From Paucimonas sp. (lineage in GTDB: Bacteria; Pseudomonadota; Gammaproteobacteria; Pseudomonadales; Pseudomonadaceae), in the NCBI GenBank assembly GCA_031253995.1, contig JAIRVG010000026.1, forward strand, positions 82,633-146,632: DNA of 64,000 nucleotides, in the 5' to 3' direction. Below, piece by piece: positions 20,652 through 30,935 of the stretch (position 1 is the first letter of the stretch; each line of letters begins with the position of its first letter). Position numbers and translations under genes: made by a program. The notes under the pieces are model-generated. The model saw only the letters and a program-made list of their open reading frames with translations. It ran no database searches and had not been told where the DNA came from.

Positions 20652-22184
20652 CTAGCGGCGGCTCGGGATGGTGGCATGACGACGCAAGGTCATGCCCAGG
20701 AAGAACGCCGGCGCGCGCAGACGCGACAGCAGCATCAGGACGATGCCCAGCAGCAGGATGATCATCGCGATCACGAACACCAGCCCCAACCCGCCCACAT
20801 GCGAGCCGCTGCCGAACTCCGGCGAAGCACTGTCGATGGCCGTCTGCACGAAGATCACCGAGAGAATCGCCCCGCCCAGCAACGGGCACAGGCCGCGCAT
20901 GAAGAAGTGACGCAGGCTGTCGAACAGGCTGTGGCGGAAATACCAGACGCAAGCGAAGGCGGTCAGCGAGTAGTAGAAGCAGATCATCATGCCCAGGGCG
21001 GTGATGGTGTCGGCCAGCACGTTTTCGCTGAGGGTGCGCATGGTCACGTAGAACACACCGGCGGCGACACCGGCGCAGATGGTGGCGTAGCGCGGGGTCT
21101 GCGAACGCGGGCAGATGCGGGCGAAGCGCTCTGGCACGGCGCCGTAGTAACCCATGGCCAGCAGGGTGCGCGCCGGGGAAACGAAGGTCGATTGCAGCGA
21201 TGCGGCGGTACTGGCCAGCACGGCGATGGACATCAGGATCGCCAGCGGCCCCATGACCGGCCCGGCCAGGTGGGCGAAGACGTTTTCCTGGATGCGCGGG
21301 TTGCCCAGGCCGAGGCCTTCCTCGCTGATCCCGGCGAACTGCAGGGTGGCGATGGCGGTGACCAGGTACAGGCCGAGGATCAGCAGCACGGTCAGGGTCG
21401 CGGCGCGGCCGGGGACCTCGTCGCTGCCCACCGACTCCTCGCTCATGGTCAGGCACACGTCCCAGCCCCAGAAGATGAAGATCGACAGCGACAGGCCGGC
21501 GGCGAAGGCCGAGAACGACTCGACGCCGAACGGGTTGAACCAGCTGATATCGAAGTCCATCGGCGGGGTTTCCGTCGAGCCGCCGAACGCGGCGAAGGCG
21601 AAGCCGATCAGCACCACCAGCTGCAAGGCCACCAGGCCGTATTGCACGGTCATGGTGGTGCCGATGCCGCGACAGCAGATCCACACCGCCATGGCGATGA
21701 ACACGCAACAGGTGACCACGTTGACCAGCAGGTTGTCGCTCAGCGCAGCCACCTCATGGCTGCCGACGAGTTGCCCGAGGAACAGATAGAAGAAGTCCAC
21801 CGCCACCCCGGCCAGGTTGGACAGGACGATGGTGGTCGCGGTGACCAGGCCCCAGCCGCCGATCCAGCCGATCATTGGCCCGAAGGCCCGGGCCGACCAG
21901 GTGAAGGAGGTGCCGCTGTCCGGCTCCGCCGCGTTCAGTTCGCGGTAACCGAGGGCCACCAGCAGCATCGGCAGGAAGCCGACGATGAACACCGCCGGCA
22001 GGTGCTGGCCGACTTCCCGCACCGTCGGGCCCAGCGCGCCGGTGAGGGTGTACACCGGGGCGATGGTGGAAATGCCCAGCACGATGCTGGCGAGCAGTCC
22101 GAGGCGGCCCTTGGCCAACCCCTTGGATGCCTTGCGAGCCAGCCCCGCCGTGCCGGAGGACAGGCTTGCTTCGAATTCGCTCAT
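20652..22184 (-). CDS. APC-family amino acid/polyamine permease
   Basis: A 510-residue integral membrane protein with 12 or more hydrophobic segments. The N-terminal GLLASIVLGISTIAPVYTLT and the GTSFTWSARAFGPMIGW element are typical of the amino acid-polyamine-organocation superfamily. It is the last gene of a minus-strand run with the PuuD-like hydrolase, aldehyde dehydrogenase and PuuA-like ligase genes. Import of putrescine or a related amine is therefore a reasonable inference (PuuP role), but substrate is not shown by sequence. Confidence 0.88.
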   Translation of the reverse strand: MSEFEASLSSGTAGLARKASKGLAKGRLGLLASIVLGISTIAPVYTLTGALGPTVREVGQHLPAVFIVGFLPMLLVALGYRELNAAEPDSGTSFTWSARAFGPMIGWIGGWGLVTATTIVLSNLAGVAVDFFYLFLGQLVGSHEVAALSDNLLVNVVTCCVFIAMAVWICCRGIGTTMTVQYGLVALQLVVLIGFAFAAFGGSTETPPMDFDISWFNPFGVESFSAFAAGLSLSIFIFWGWDVCLTMSEESVGSDEVPGRAATLTVLLILGLYLVTAIATLQFAGISEEGLGLGNPRIQENVFAHLAGPVMGPLAILMSIAVLASTAASLQSTFVSPARTLLAMGYYGAVPERFARICPRSQTPRYATICAGVAAGVFYVTMRTLSENVLADTITALGMMICFYYSLTAFACVWYFRHSLFDSLRHFFMRGLCPLLGGAILSVIFVQTAIDSASPEFGSGSHVGGLGLVFVIAMIILLLGIVLMLLSRLRAPAFFLGMTLRRHATIPSRR

Positions 22185-22259
22185 GAGTAGATGTCGCCGC
22201 TATTGGTATTGTTTTTCAAGGCATCCGCGAAGATGCCCGCACTCGATGAAACTGCCGGG

Positions 22260-23000
22260 TCACTTCCCGGCGTAGGCCTGGCAGGCTGCACGGAACGCCT
22301 CGAACAGACGCAACGAAACCGGGTTGTCGGCGTAACGCCACTCCGGATGCCACTGCACCCCGAGCACGAAGCCGGGTGCGCCCTCCATGGAAACCGCTTC
22401 GACCAGCCCGTCCGGCGCCAGGGCCTCGACCCGTAGCCCGTCGGCCAGGCGGTCGATACCCTGGCTGTGCAGCGAGTTGACCATGAAGCGTTGTGGCAAA
22501 CCCAGCCGCTGGAATTGCCCGCCGGGCTCGACGGTGACCGGGTGCCGCGGGCTGTACTGTTCTTCCAGCGGGGCGTCGTGCGGTTCGCGGTGGTCCAGGT
22601 AGCCGGGCAACTCGTGAACGCGCTGGTGCAGGGTGCCGCCCAGGGCCACGTTGAGCTCCTGGAAACCGCGGCAGATGCACAGCACCGGCACGCCGGCGGC
22701 GATGGCCGCACGCAGCAGCGGCAGGGTCAGGCGGTCACGCGGGATGTCGTGCCGGGTACCTGCCGCGCTGGGGGCGCCATTGTAATGATGCGGCTCGACA
22801 TTAGAAGGCGAACCGGTGAAAAGAATGCCGTCGAGGCGTTCCACCAAGCGCTGCGGGTCCAGCGCCTGGTCGCGCGCCGGCAGGATCAGCGGCACGCCGG
22901 CGAACCCGGCGGCCTCGACGTATTTGTCGCCCACGGTATGGGAGGCAGTGTGACCGAGCATCTGGCGGCATGAGGTGACGCCGATCAAAGGGGTTTTCAT
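22260..23000 (-). CDS. puuD: Gamma-glutamyl-GABA hydrolase-like (class I amidotransferase)
   Basis: A 246-residue class I glutamine-amidotransferase-fold hydrolase of the peptidase C26/PuuD group. The nucleophile Cys lies in LCICRGFQELN and the catalytic His-Glu in VQWHPEWRY near the C-terminus. PuuD cleaves gamma-glutamyl-GABA to glutamate and GABA. The neighbouring PuuA-like and PuuC-like genes make this assignment strong. In Pseudomonas the equivalent has been called SpuA. It starts 57 bp downstream of the dehydrogenase stop. Confidence 0.88.
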   Translation of the reverse strand: MKTPLIGVTSCRQMLGHTASHTVGDKYVEAAGFAGVPLILPARDQALDPQRLVERLDGILFTGSPSNVEPHHYNGAPSAAGTRHDIPRDRLTLPLLRAAIAAGVPVLCICRGFQELNVALGGTLHQRVHELPGYLDHREPHDAPLEEQYSPRHPVTVEPGGQFQRLGLPQRFMVNSLHSQGIDRLADGLRVEALAPDGLVEAVSMEGAPGFVLGVQWHPEWRYADNPVSLRLFEAFRAACQAYAGK

Positions 23001-23057
23001 CGATTCAGCCTCTCTTGAAGAAGTCGGCGCCGCGCCCTGTAGGAGCGATGTCGCTCG

Positions 23058-24551
23058 TTAGAGCTTGATCCAGGTCGCCTTCAGCTCGGTGTACTTGTCG
23101 AAGGCATGCAGCGACTTGTCGCGCCCATTGCCCGACTGCTTGAAGCCACCGAACGGCGCGGTCATGTCGCCACCGTCGTACTGGTTGATCCACACGCTGC
23201 CGGCACGCAGGGCACGGGCGCTGCGGTGGGCCTTGGAGATGTCCGCGGTCCATACCGCCGCCGCCAGGCCGAATGGCGAGTCGTTGGCGATGGCGATGGC
23301 TTCCTCGGCGCTGTCGAAGGTGATCACCGAGAGCACCGGGCCGAAGATTTCCTCGCGGGCGATGCGCATGGCATTGGTCACGCCATCGAAGATCGCCGGC
23401 TCGACATAGACCCCGCAGGTGTCTTCCAGCACCTGCCGGCCACCGCTGACCAGCGACGCGCCATCGGCCTTGCCGGCCTCGATGTAGCCGAGCACGGTGT
23501 CCAGCTGGGTGGTGTCCACCAGCGCGCCGACGCGGGTCTGCGGATCCAGGGCATGTCCCGGCTTCCAGGCCTTGAGCGCCTCCACCACCATCGGCAGGAA
23601 GCGGTCCTTGATCGAACGCTCCACCAGCAGGCGCGAGCCGGCGATGCAGACCTCGCCCTGGTTGAAGGCGATGGCGGCCGCCGCAGCTTCGGCAGCGGCG
23701 TGCAGGTCCGGGGCGTCGGCGAAGACGATGTTCGGGCTCTTGCCGCCGGCCTCCAGCCACACGCGCTTCATGTTCGATTCGCCGGCATAGACCATCAGTT
23801 GCTTGGCGATGCGGGTCGAGCCGGTGAACACCAGGGTGTCGACGTCCATGTGCAGGGCCAGCGCCTTGCCCACGGTGTGGCCATAGCCCGGCAGGACGTT
23901 GAGCACACCCGCCGGGATACCGGCCTCCAGCGCCAGCTGGGCGACGCGGATGGCGGTCAGCGGGGATTTTTCGGACGGCTTGAGGATCACCGAGTTGCCG
24001 GTGGCCAGGGCAGGCCCCAGCTTCCAGCAGGCCATCATCAGCGGGAAGTTCCACGGCACGATGGCCGCCACCACGCCCACGGCTTCGCGCGTCACCAGGC
24101 CGAGCTGGTCATGGGGCGTCGGCGCGACTTCGTCGTAGACCTTGTCGATGGCCTCGGCCATCCAGCGGATCGAATTGGCCGCCGCAGGAATGTCGATGCT
24201 CAGCGAGTCGCCGATCGGCTTGCCCATGTCCAGGGTTTCCAGCAGCGCCAGCTCGTGGGCGTTGGCCAGCAGCAGGTCGGCGAAGGCGATCAGCACGCGC
24301 TTGCGCTGCGCCGGGGCCTGGTTGGCCCACACGCCGCTGTCGAAGCTGCGGCGTGCCGCGGCCACGGCCAGGTCGGCATCGGCGGCATCGCAGCTGGCGA
24401 TGGCGGCCAGGGCGCGGCCATCCACCGGGCTGGTGCAGTCGAAGGTAGCGCCGCAGACGCTGTCACGGTACTCACCGTCGATGAAGGCGCGGCCTTCGAT
24501 AGCCAGGTTCCGGGAGAGGCTTTCCCAGTGTTCGCGAGAGGGGATTGTCAT
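23058..24551 (-). CDS. puuC: Gamma-glutamyl-aminobutyraldehyde dehydrogenase-like
   Basis: A 497-residue aldehyde dehydrogenase with catalytic Cys in FNQGEVCIAG and Glu in VWLEAGGKSPN. By position between the PuuA-like and PuuD-like genes it should oxidise gamma-glutamyl-gamma-aminobutyraldehyde to gamma-glutamyl-GABA. It is the same length as the paralogue at 6604-8097. The N-terminal third is moderately similar, while the remaining two thirds are nearly identical in protein and very similar in DNA. The start is 16 bp after the ligase stop, indicating cotranscription. Confidence 0.92.
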   Translation of the reverse strand: MTIPSREHWESLSRNLAIEGRAFIDGEYRDSVCGATFDCTSPVDGRALAAIASCDAADADLAVAAARRSFDSGVWANQAPAQRKRVLIAFADLLLANAHELALLETLDMGKPIGDSLSIDIPAAANSIRWMAEAIDKVYDEVAPTPHDQLGLVTREAVGVVAAIVPWNFPLMMACWKLGPALATGNSVILKPSEKSPLTAIRVAQLALEAGIPAGVLNVLPGYGHTVGKALALHMDVDTLVFTGSTRIAKQLMVYAGESNMKRVWLEAGGKSPNIVFADAPDLHAAAEAAAAAIAFNQGEVCIAGSRLLVERSIKDRFLPMVVEALKAWKPGHALDPQTRVGALVDTTQLDTVLGYIEAGKADGASLVSGGRQVLEDTCGVYVEPAIFDGVTNAMRIAREEIFGPVLSVITFDSAEEAIAIANDSPFGLAAAVWTADISKAHRSARALRAGSVWINQYDGGDMTAPFGGFKQSGNGRDKSLHAFDKYTELKATWIKL

Positions 24552-24567
24552 TGTTGTTCTCCGGGCA

Positions 24568-25942
24568 TCAGACCGTATGCAGGTACCAGTTGTATTCGAG
24601 GTCGGAAATCGACACCTCGAACTCCGCCAGTTCGCTTTCCTTGCAGGCGACGAAAATATCGATGTATTCGGGGCTGATGTACTGGTTCAGTACTTCGCTG
24701 TCGTCCAGCTCGCGCAGGGCATCGCGCAGGTTGTTCGGCAGGCTCTGTTCCAGTTGCTCGTACGAATTGCCCTCGATCGGCGCACCCGGTTCGATCTTGT
24801 TGGTCAGGCCGTGGTGAATGCCGGCGAGGATCGAGGCCATCATCAGGTAGGGGTTGGCGTCGGCGCCGGCCACGCGGTGCTCGATGCGGACCGAGTCGCT
24901 GCTGCCGGTGGGCACGCGGACCGCCACGGTGCGGTTGTCCAGGCCCCAGCTCGGTGCGTTGGGCACGTAGAACTGCGCGCCGAAGCGGCGATAGGAGTTG
25001 ATGTTCGGGCAGAGGAAGGCCATCGACGCCGGCATGGTTTCCAGCACGCCACCGATGGCGTGGCGCAGGGCGTCGTTCTGCTCCGGGTCGTCGCTGCTGA
25101 AGATGTTCTTGCCGGTGGCCTTGTCCAGCAGCGAGATGTGCACGTGCAGGCCGTTGCCGGCCTGGCCCGGGTAGGGCTTGGCCATGAAGGTGGTGTCCAT
25201 CTCATGGTCGTAGGCGATGTTCTTGATCAGGCGCTTGAGCAACAGGGCGTAGTCGCAGGCCTTCATCGGATCGGCGACGTGGTGCAGGTTCACTTCGAAC
25301 TGCGCCGGGGCGCTTTCCTTGACGATGGCATCGGCCGGGATGCCCTGCTCCTTGGCGGCTTCGAGCATGTCCTGCAGGCAGTCGACGTACTCGTCGAGGT
25401 CGTCGATCAGGTAGACCTGGGTCGACTGCGGGCGCTTGCCGGAGATCGGCGAACGCGGCGGCTGCGGGCGACCGTTGAGGTTGTCCTGGTCGATCAGGTA
25501 GAACTCCAGCTCGAACGCGGCGCAGATGGTCAGGCCCATGGCGTCGAACTTGCTCACCACCTGGCGCAGGACTTCCCGCGGGTCGGCGAAGAACGGCGTG
25601 CCGTCCAGCTCGTGCATGGTCATCAGCAATTGCGCGGTGGGACGCTTCTGCCACGGCTCGAAGCTCAGGGTGCCGGGAATCGGATGGCAGATCCGGTCGG
25701 CATCGCCGATATCCAGGCCAACTTTCCACGGTCGAGCCGTTGATATCCAGGGCGAACAGCGATGCGGGCAGGTTGATGCCCTTTTCATAGACCTTGACCA
25801 GGCTCGCCCGCTCGATGCGCTTGCCGCGCACCACTCCGTTCATGTCGGCGATCAGCAGATCGACGAACTGCACCTCGGGGTGGGCCTTGAGAAATTCGCC
25901 CATTTCGTCAACGGGGATGGCGCACGGGGAGACCGACGTCAT
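24568..25942 (-). pseudogene. puuA: Glutamate-putrescine ligase (PuuA/SpuI-like), frameshifted
   Basis: This is a glutamine-synthetase-fold gamma-glutamylputrescine synthetase read in two frames. The first frame starts at 25942 (MTSVSPCAIPVDEMGEFLK) and is good until LFALDINGSTVES. At about 25720 it changes to WPGYRRC, continuing out of frame to a stop at 25202. The other frame resumes with GLDIGDADRICHPIPGTLS and runs to 24568 with ELEFYLID, GNGLHVHISLLD and RIEHRVAGADANPYL. Homologues as I remember them read VES-TGL-GLDIGD here, so about eight bases appear to be missing. The true state is either a pseudogene or a sequencing error. All glutamine-synthetase motifs after the break look intact. 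Confidence 0.85.
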
Positions 25943-26147
25943 GGCTTAGGCATCCTTTGGAATTTTTATGGGGGGCAGCGATGTAGGGAGATGACGCGGG
26001 TATTCGGGGGCGATGGCTGGTCTTGTTCTCGGGTAGTCCATCGGAGGAACGGGGGCGCGACAATTCTTGCTTGGCGGCCACGGTCGCACTATAGAATGGC
26101 CGTCACGCAAACAGACATTGGCGTTTTGGCAAGCGAAGAGTGCACCG
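25943..26147. promoter_or_regulatory. Divergent control region puuA / LysR gene
   Basis: A 205-bp spacer between the divergently transcribed ligase and LysR genes, the usual place for LysR operator sites. I see no convincing T-N11-A palindrome or promoter hexamers. The assignment as control region rests on arrangement only. Confidence 0.4.
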
Positions 26148-27020
26148 ATGCAATATCAGATCAGCCATGCCGACCTCTCCCTGGTTCTCGCCCTGGTCCG
26201 CGGACGCTCCCTGGCGAAAGCGGCGGAACTGCTCAAGGTCGATGTTTCCACGGTCTTCCGCTCGATCCGGCGGATGGAGGCGGCGCTGGGCACGGCGCTG
26301 TTCGTGAAAAGCCGCAAGGGCTACATCCCCACCGGCACCGCCCAGGCCCTGGCCGAGCAGGCCGAGCGCGCCGAACAGGCGCTGGACGCGGCGCGGGTGG
26401 CCCTGGCCCATGGCGAGCAGGTGGTGAGCGGCACGGTGCGCCTGACCTGCACCGACGCCGTGCTGCACAGCCTGCTGCTGCCGGCGCTGGCCGAGTTCAT
26501 GCCCACCTACCCGGCGCTGACCCTGGAACTGGCCACCTCCAACACCTTCGCCAACCTCAGCCGCCGCGACGCCGACCTGGCCCTGCGCCTGACCAACACG
26601 CCACCTGAACATCTTGTAGGACGCTGCCTGGGTTCGGCCTCCTATGTCGTCTGCGGGCGTGAAGAATTTCGCGAACGCCTGAACGAATCTCCTGCCAACG
26701 TGCCGTGGATCGCCCCCGACGACTCCATGCAGGACCACCCCACCGTGGTCTGGCGCAGCGAGAAACTCCCCGGCGTGCTGCCGCGCTATCGCTGCAGCGG
26801 CATCGCCTCCATCGCCCAGCTGGTCGCCGCCGGCCTTGGCGTGGCGGCCCTGCCGGACTACATGGCGCATACCCTGCCGGGGGTGGAGCAACTGAGCGAC
26901 GCCCTGCCCGGCTGCGACACCCAGCTGTGGTTGCTGACCCGCCCGGATTGCCGCGCCCTGCGCTCGGTGCAGACCCTGTTCGACGAGCTGACGCCACGCC
27001 TGCGCAACGCCTTGATCTGA
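26148..27020 (+). CDS. LysR-type transcriptional regulator
   Basis: A 290-residue LysR regulator. The winged helix-turn-helix lies in residues ~3-62 (GRSLAKAAELLKVDVSTVFR SIRRMEAALG, written in two parts), followed by a linker helix and the periplasmic-binding-like effector domain (LRLTNTPPEHLVGRCLG, VAAGLGVAALPDYMA). The start at 26148 is favoured because the HTH begins normally there and a GAAGAG lies upstream. It is divergent from the putrescine cluster, so it is the likely regulator of that operon; E. coli uses the unrelated PuuR instead. Effector unknown. Confidence 0.88.
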   Translation: MQYQISHADLSLVLALVRGRSLAKAAELLKVDVSTVFRSIRRMEAALGTALFVKSRKGYIPTGTAQALAEQAERAEQALDAARVALAHGEQVVSGTVRLTCTDAVLHSLLLPALAEFMPTYPALTLELATSNTFANLSRRDADLALRLTNTPPEHLVGRCLGSASYVVCGREEFRERLNESPANVPWIAPDDSMQDHPTVVWRSEKLPGVLPRYRCSGIASIAQLVAAGLGVAALPDYMAHTLPGVEQLSDALPGCDTQLWLLTRPDCRALRSVQTLFDELTPRLRNALI

Positions 27021-27186
27021 GCGATAGACGAAGACTATTGAAATAGACACTTACAACTAGGTATCGTCAGCCTATCCGGGGCTCGACGCCAAAATCAGCG
27101 CTTCCCTAAAGGCTGGTGATTTTTTAAACTATCGAGTCCGCTCGCCCATCCGGGCAGTACACCGCATTTGCTACTTGAGGAACACC

Positions 27187-27450
27187 ATGGCCCGCGTAAC
27201 CGTTGAAGACTGCCTGGAACACGTTGATAACCGCTTTGAGCTGGTCATGCTGTCCACCAAGCGTGCCCGTCAACTGGCTACCGGCGGCAAAGAGCCGAAA
27301 GTGGCCTGGGAAAACGACAAGCCTACCGTTGTTGCACTGCGCGAAATCGCCGAAGGGTACATCACTCCCGAGTTCATCGCCGCCGAAGAGATCGTCACTG
27401 AAGAGCCGCTCTTCACGGCGTTCGAGGACGAGGCCAACGAGGCCGTCTAA
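27187..27450 (+). CDS. rpoZ: RNA polymerase omega subunit
   Basis: An 87-residue omega subunit starting [20 protein letters not shown] with the conserved core [12 protein letters not shown]. It helps assemble the beta' subunit and takes part in ppGpp response. It is directly upstream of spoT with a 60-bp gap, the conserved rpoZ-spoT arrangement. ATG at 27187 is preceded by TTGAGGAAC. Confidence 0.97.
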   Translation: MARVTVEDCLEHVDNRFELVMLSTKRARQLATGGKEPKVAWENDKPTVVALREIAEGYITPEFIAAEEIVTEEPLFTAFEDEANEAV

Positions 27451-27510
27451 GTCCATGCCTGGTCGACGTTGTACGGCGCGGGTCCCTTATCCTCGGCAGG
27501 AGGTCGAATC

Positions 27511-29622
27511 TTGCCGAGCATAGATGCCCTCGCCGATCGTCTGTCGACCTACCTGGGTCCCGACCAGGTCAACCTGGTCCGCCGGGCCTATTTCTACGCC
27601 GAGCAGGCCCACGACGGCCAGCGCCGCCGCAGCGGCGAGGCGTACGTCACGCACCCGCTGGCCGTCGCCAGCATTCTCGCCGACATGCACATGGACCATC
27701 AGAGCCTGATGGCGGCCATGCTGCACGACGTGATCGAAGACACCGGCATCGCCAAGGAAGCCCTCAGTTCGCAGTTTGGCGAGACCGTCGCCGAGCTGGT
27801 CGATGGCGTCAGCAAGCTGACCCAGATGAACTTCGAGACCAAGGCCGAGGCCCAGGCGGAAAACTTCCAGAAGATGGCCATGGCCATGGCCCGCGATATC
27901 CGCGTGATCCTGGTCAAGCTGGCCGACCGCCTGCACAACATGCGCACCCTTGAAGTGCTGTCCGGCGAGAAACGCCGGCGCATCGCCAAGGAAACCCTGG
28001 AAATCTACGCCCCCATCGCCAACCGCCTCGGCATGCACAGCGTGCGCATCGAGTTCGAGGACCTGGGCTTCAAGGCGATGTACCCGATGCGCTCGGCGCG
28101 CATCTACCAGGCAGTCAAGCGCGCCCGCGGCAACCGCAAGGAAATCGTCAACAAGATCGAGGAGTCGCTGAGCCATTGCCTGGCCGTCGACGGCATCGAG
28201 GGCGAAGTCAGCGGGCGCCAGAAGCACATCTACGGCATCTACAAGAAGATGCGCGGCAAGCGCCGCGCCTTCAACGAGATCATGGATGTCTACGCGTTCC
28301 GCATCATCGTCGACAAGGTCGACACCTGCTACCGCGTGCTCGGCGCCGTGCACAACCTGTACAAGCCGCTGCCCGGTCGCTTCAAGGACTACATCGCGAT
28401 CCCCAAGGCCAACGGCTACCAGTCGTTGCACACCACCCTGTTCGGCATGCACGGCGTGCCCATCGAGATCCAGATCCGCACCCGCGAGATGGAAGAGATG
28501 GCCAACAACGGCATCGCCGCGCACTGGCTGTACAAGTCCAGCGATGACGAGAAGCCGAAAGGCGGCACCCACGCTCGCGCACGGCAGTGGGTCAAGGGCG
28601 TGCTGGAACTGCAGCAACGTGCAGGCAACTCCCTCGAATTCATCGAGAGCGTGAAGATCGACCTGTTCCCGGACGAGGTCTACGTGTTCACGCCCAAGGG
28701 CCGCATCATGGAGCTGCCCAAAGGCTCCACTGCGGTCGACTTCGCCTACGCGGTGCACACCGACGTCGGCAACAGCTGCATCGCCTGCCGCATCAACCGC
28801 CGCCTGGCGCCGCTGTCCGAACCGCTGCAGAGCGGTTCCACCGTGGAAATCGTCAGCGCCCCGGGTGCCCGTCCGAACCCGGCATGGCTCAACTTCGTGG
28901 TCACCGGCAAGGCGCGCACGCACATCCGTCACGCCCTCAAGCTGCAGCGTCGCTCCGAGTCGATCAACCTCGGCGAGCGCCTGCTGAACAAGGTACTCAA
29001 CGGCTTCGACAGCGCCCTGGACAAGATCCCGCCGGAGCGCATCCAGGCCATGCTCGGCGAATACCGCCTGGAGCTGATCGAGGACCTGCTGGAAGACATC
29101 GGCCTGGGCAACCGCATGGCCTATGTGGTGGCCCGCCGCCTGCTGTCCACCGAGGGCGAGCAGTTGCCGAACCCGGAAGGCCCGCTGGCCATCCGCGGTA
29201 CCGAAGGCCTGGTGCTGAGCTACGCCAAGTGCTGCACGCCGATCCCGGGCGACCCGATCGTCGGCCACCTGTCGGCCGGCAAGGGGATGGTGGTGCACCT
29301 GGAAAGCTGCCGCAACATCAGCGAAATCCGCCACAACCCGGAAAAATGCATCCAGTTGTCCTGGGCCAAGGATGTCACCGGCGAATTCAACGTGGAACTG
29401 CGCGTCGAGCTGGAACACCAGCGCGGCCTGATCGCCCTGCTCGCCAGCAGCGTCAACGCTGCCGACGGCAACATCGAGAAAATCAGCATGGATGAGCGCG
29501 ATGGTCGCATCAGCGTCGTCCAGTTGGTGGTCAGCGTGCACGACCGCGTGCACCTGGCCCGCGTGATCAAGAAACTGCGTGCGCTGACGGGCGTCATCCG
29601 AATCACCCGCATGCGCGCGTAG
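27511..29622 (+). CDS. spoT: Bifunctional (p)ppGpp synthetase/hydrolase SpoT
   Basis: A 703-residue RSH enzyme. The HD hydrolase domain has [12 protein letters not shown] and HDVIEDTG (~70), followed by the synthetase domain with [10 protein letters not shown], a TGS domain ([17 protein letters not shown], ~390-450), and a C-terminal ACT domain. The start is a TTG at 27511 with an AGGAGG six bases upstream; the nearest upstream in-frame start has no ribosome site. SpoT degrades and makes the alarmone ppGpp in response to carbon, fatty acid or phosphate stress. ridA follows 23 bp later. Confidence 0.96.
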   Translation: MPSIDALADRLSTYLGPDQVNLVRRAYFYAEQAHDGQRRRSGEAYVTHPLAVASILADMHMDHQSLMAAMLHDVIEDTGIAKEALSSQFGETVAELVDGVSKLTQMNFETKAEAQAENFQKMAMAMARDIRVILVKLADRLHNMRTLEVLSGEKRRRIAKETLEIYAPIANRLGMHSVRIEFEDLGFKAMYPMRSARIYQAVKRARGNRKEIVNKIEESLSHCLAVDGIEGEVSGRQKHIYGIYKKMRGKRRAFNEIMDVYAFRIIVDKVDTCYRVLGAVHNLYKPLPGRFKDYIAIPKANGYQSLHTTLFGMHGVPIEIQIRTREMEEMANNGIAAHWLYKSSDDEKPKGGTHARARQWVKGVLELQQRAGNSLEFIESVKIDLFPDEVYVFTPKGRIMELPKGSTAVDFAYAVHTDVGNSCIACRINRRLAPLSEPLQSGSTVEIVSAPGARPNPAWLNFVVTGKARTHIRHALKLQRRSESINLGERLLNKVLNGFDSALDKIPPERIQAMLGEYRLELIEDLLEDIGLGNRMAYVVARRLLSTEGEQLPNPEGPLAIRGTEGLVLSYAKCCTPIPGDPIVGHLSAGKGMVVHLESCRNISEIRHNPEKCIQLSWAKDVTGEFNVELRVELEHQRGLIALLASSVNAADGNIEKISMDERDGRISVVQLVVSVHDRVHLARVIKKLRALTGVIRITRMRA

Positions 29623-29645
29623 CCCTTCCCTTGCAAGGAGTCACC

Positions 29646-30026
29646 ATGACCAAGACCGTCATCAACAGCGACAAGGCACCTGCCGCCATCGGCACCTACT
29701 CCCAGGCGATCAAGGCCGGCAACACCGTCTACATGTCGGGCCAGATCCCCCTCGACCCGAAAACCATGGAACTGGTCGAAGGCTTCGAGGCCCAGACCGT
29801 CCAGGTCTTCGAGAACCTGAAAGCCGTGGCCGAAGCTGCTGGCGGTTCGTTCAAGGACATCGTCAAGCTGAACATCTTCCTGACCGACCTGAGCCACTTC
29901 GCCAAGGTCAACGAAGTCATGGGCCGCTACTTCGAGCAACCGTATCCAGCTCGCGCAGCCATCGGCGTCGCCGCCCTGCCACGCGGCTCGCAGGTCGAGA
30001 TGGACGCGATCCTGGTTATCGAGTGA
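29646..30026 (+). CDS. ridA: RidA family enamine/imine deaminase
   Basis: A 126-residue YjgF/YER057c/UK114 protein starting [20 protein letters not shown]. It has the signature [21 protein letters not shown], including the substrate-binding Arg. RidA hydrolyses reactive 2-aminoacrylate from PLP enzymes. AAGGAG precedes the start. It is probably cotranscribed with spoT, as in many gammaproteobacteria. Confidence 0.96.
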   Translation: MTKTVINSDKAPAAIGTYSQAIKAGNTVYMSGQIPLDPKTMELVEGFEAQTVQVFENLKAVAEAAGGSFKDIVKLNIFLTDLSHFAKVNEVMGRYFEQPYPARAAIGVAALPRGSQVEMDAILVIE

Positions 30027-30081
30027 TACCCCTGCGGCGAACCGTCCGGTTCGCCGCACTTTTTTCCTGAAGGACCCCGTC

Positions 30082-30819
30082 ATGCGCCACGCGCTTGCCC
30101 TTTCGCTGGTTGCCGCCCTGCTTGGCGGCTGCGCCAGCCACAAACCCGAAGACTACAACGGCATCTGGATCAACCAGGCCGCGATCGACGCTGCCTCCAA
30201 GGGCACCGGCCTGCGCTACGCGCTGGAGCGCAACGGTCCGAACTTCGAGTGGAAGGTCAATGTTGCCGCGAGCCAGGCCAGCTACAGCAATGGTTTCGAG
30301 CTGGTCGAAGGGCGCCTGAAGGCTGTCGACGACAACCACTGGCAGGTGGAGCTGGACGGCGACCAGGTGGAAAACCTCACGCTGGACGGCAAGGAGCTGG
30401 TGCAGGCCACCAGTGACTGGGCGCCGGAGCAGCACTTCCAGCGCAGCACCGATGTGATCGACCCTGAAATTCCGCCGGGCGCCACGTTCGAGAAGGCCCT
30501 GTATGGCGCCTACATGAAGGGCGACTGGCGCGTCCTGGAAGGCCCGGGCCAGGGTGGCACCGTGCGCTTCCGCGACAACGGCAGCCTCGACGGCCTGCCC
30601 AACCTCGACCGCTACGCCCTGTGCCTGTCTGGCGACTGCGCGACCATGACCGGCAAGTACGACAGCCTCTGGCTGGAGCGCAACCAGCAGGGCAACCCGT
30701 GGATCTTCAAGCGCGATGGCAAGCAGCTGGAGATCTTCCAGGCCATCAACGAAGCGCAGCCGGACGAGATGCCGGAGCTGCGGCCGGGGGCCCGGCGCTG
30801 GTTGCTCGAGCGCAAGTAA
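30082..30819 (+). CDS. Conserved lipoprotein of unknown function
   Basis: A 245-residue protein with a lipoprotein signal (MRHALALSLVAALLGGC, lipobox LGGC at ~14-17). The mature part is hydrophilic with no domain I recognise. Two related beta-type segments (KPEDYNGIWINQAAIDA early and GAYMKGDWRVLEGPG late) suggest internal beta-structure. After the Cys comes Ala, so outer-membrane sorting is expected. It lies 55 bp after ridA and ends before a REP pair. Confidence 0.75.
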   Translation: MRHALALSLVAALLGGCASHKPEDYNGIWINQAAIDAASKGTGLRYALERNGPNFEWKVNVAASQASYSNGFELVEGRLKAVDDNHWQVELDGDQVENLTLDGKELVQATSDWAPEQHFQRSTDVIDPEIPPGATFEKALYGAYMKGDWRVLEGPGQGGTVRFRDNGSLDGLPNLDRYALCLSGDCATMTGKYDSLWLERNQQGNPWIFKRDGKQLEIFQAINEAQPDEMPELRPGARRWLLERK

Positions 30820-30840
30820 AACCCGATTTCAAATGCGACG

Positions 30841-30925
30841 CGGACCCTGTGGGAGCTGGCTTGCCCGCGAGTGCGGTAGTGTATTCACCAGAGCTATCGC
30901 TGGCAAGCCAGCTCCCACAGGGTCC
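30841..30925. repeat. REP pair between lipoprotein and epimerase-like genes
   Basis: Inverted arms ccctgtgggagctggcttgc and its complement at about 30903-30922, around a 33-base centre, between two convergent genes. Same family as 18028-18105. Confidence 0.92.
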
Positions 30926-30935
30926 ACGTCGCTAA

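Noticed and set aside
25202..25942. A separate 246-residue protein at the 5' end of puuA
   Set aside because: Its first ~70 residues are the PuuA N-terminus, and the remainder is out-of-frame translation of the same gene.
24568..25942. Programmed ribosomal frameshifting in puuA
   Set aside because: No slippery heptamer or downstream stem is seen, and the junction appears to lack coding bases, which slippage would not restore.
27021..27186. Promoter for rpoZ (TTGAAA at about 27039)
   Set aside because: A -35-like hexamer exists, but the sequence 17 bases on (GTATCG) is a poor -10, so not listed.
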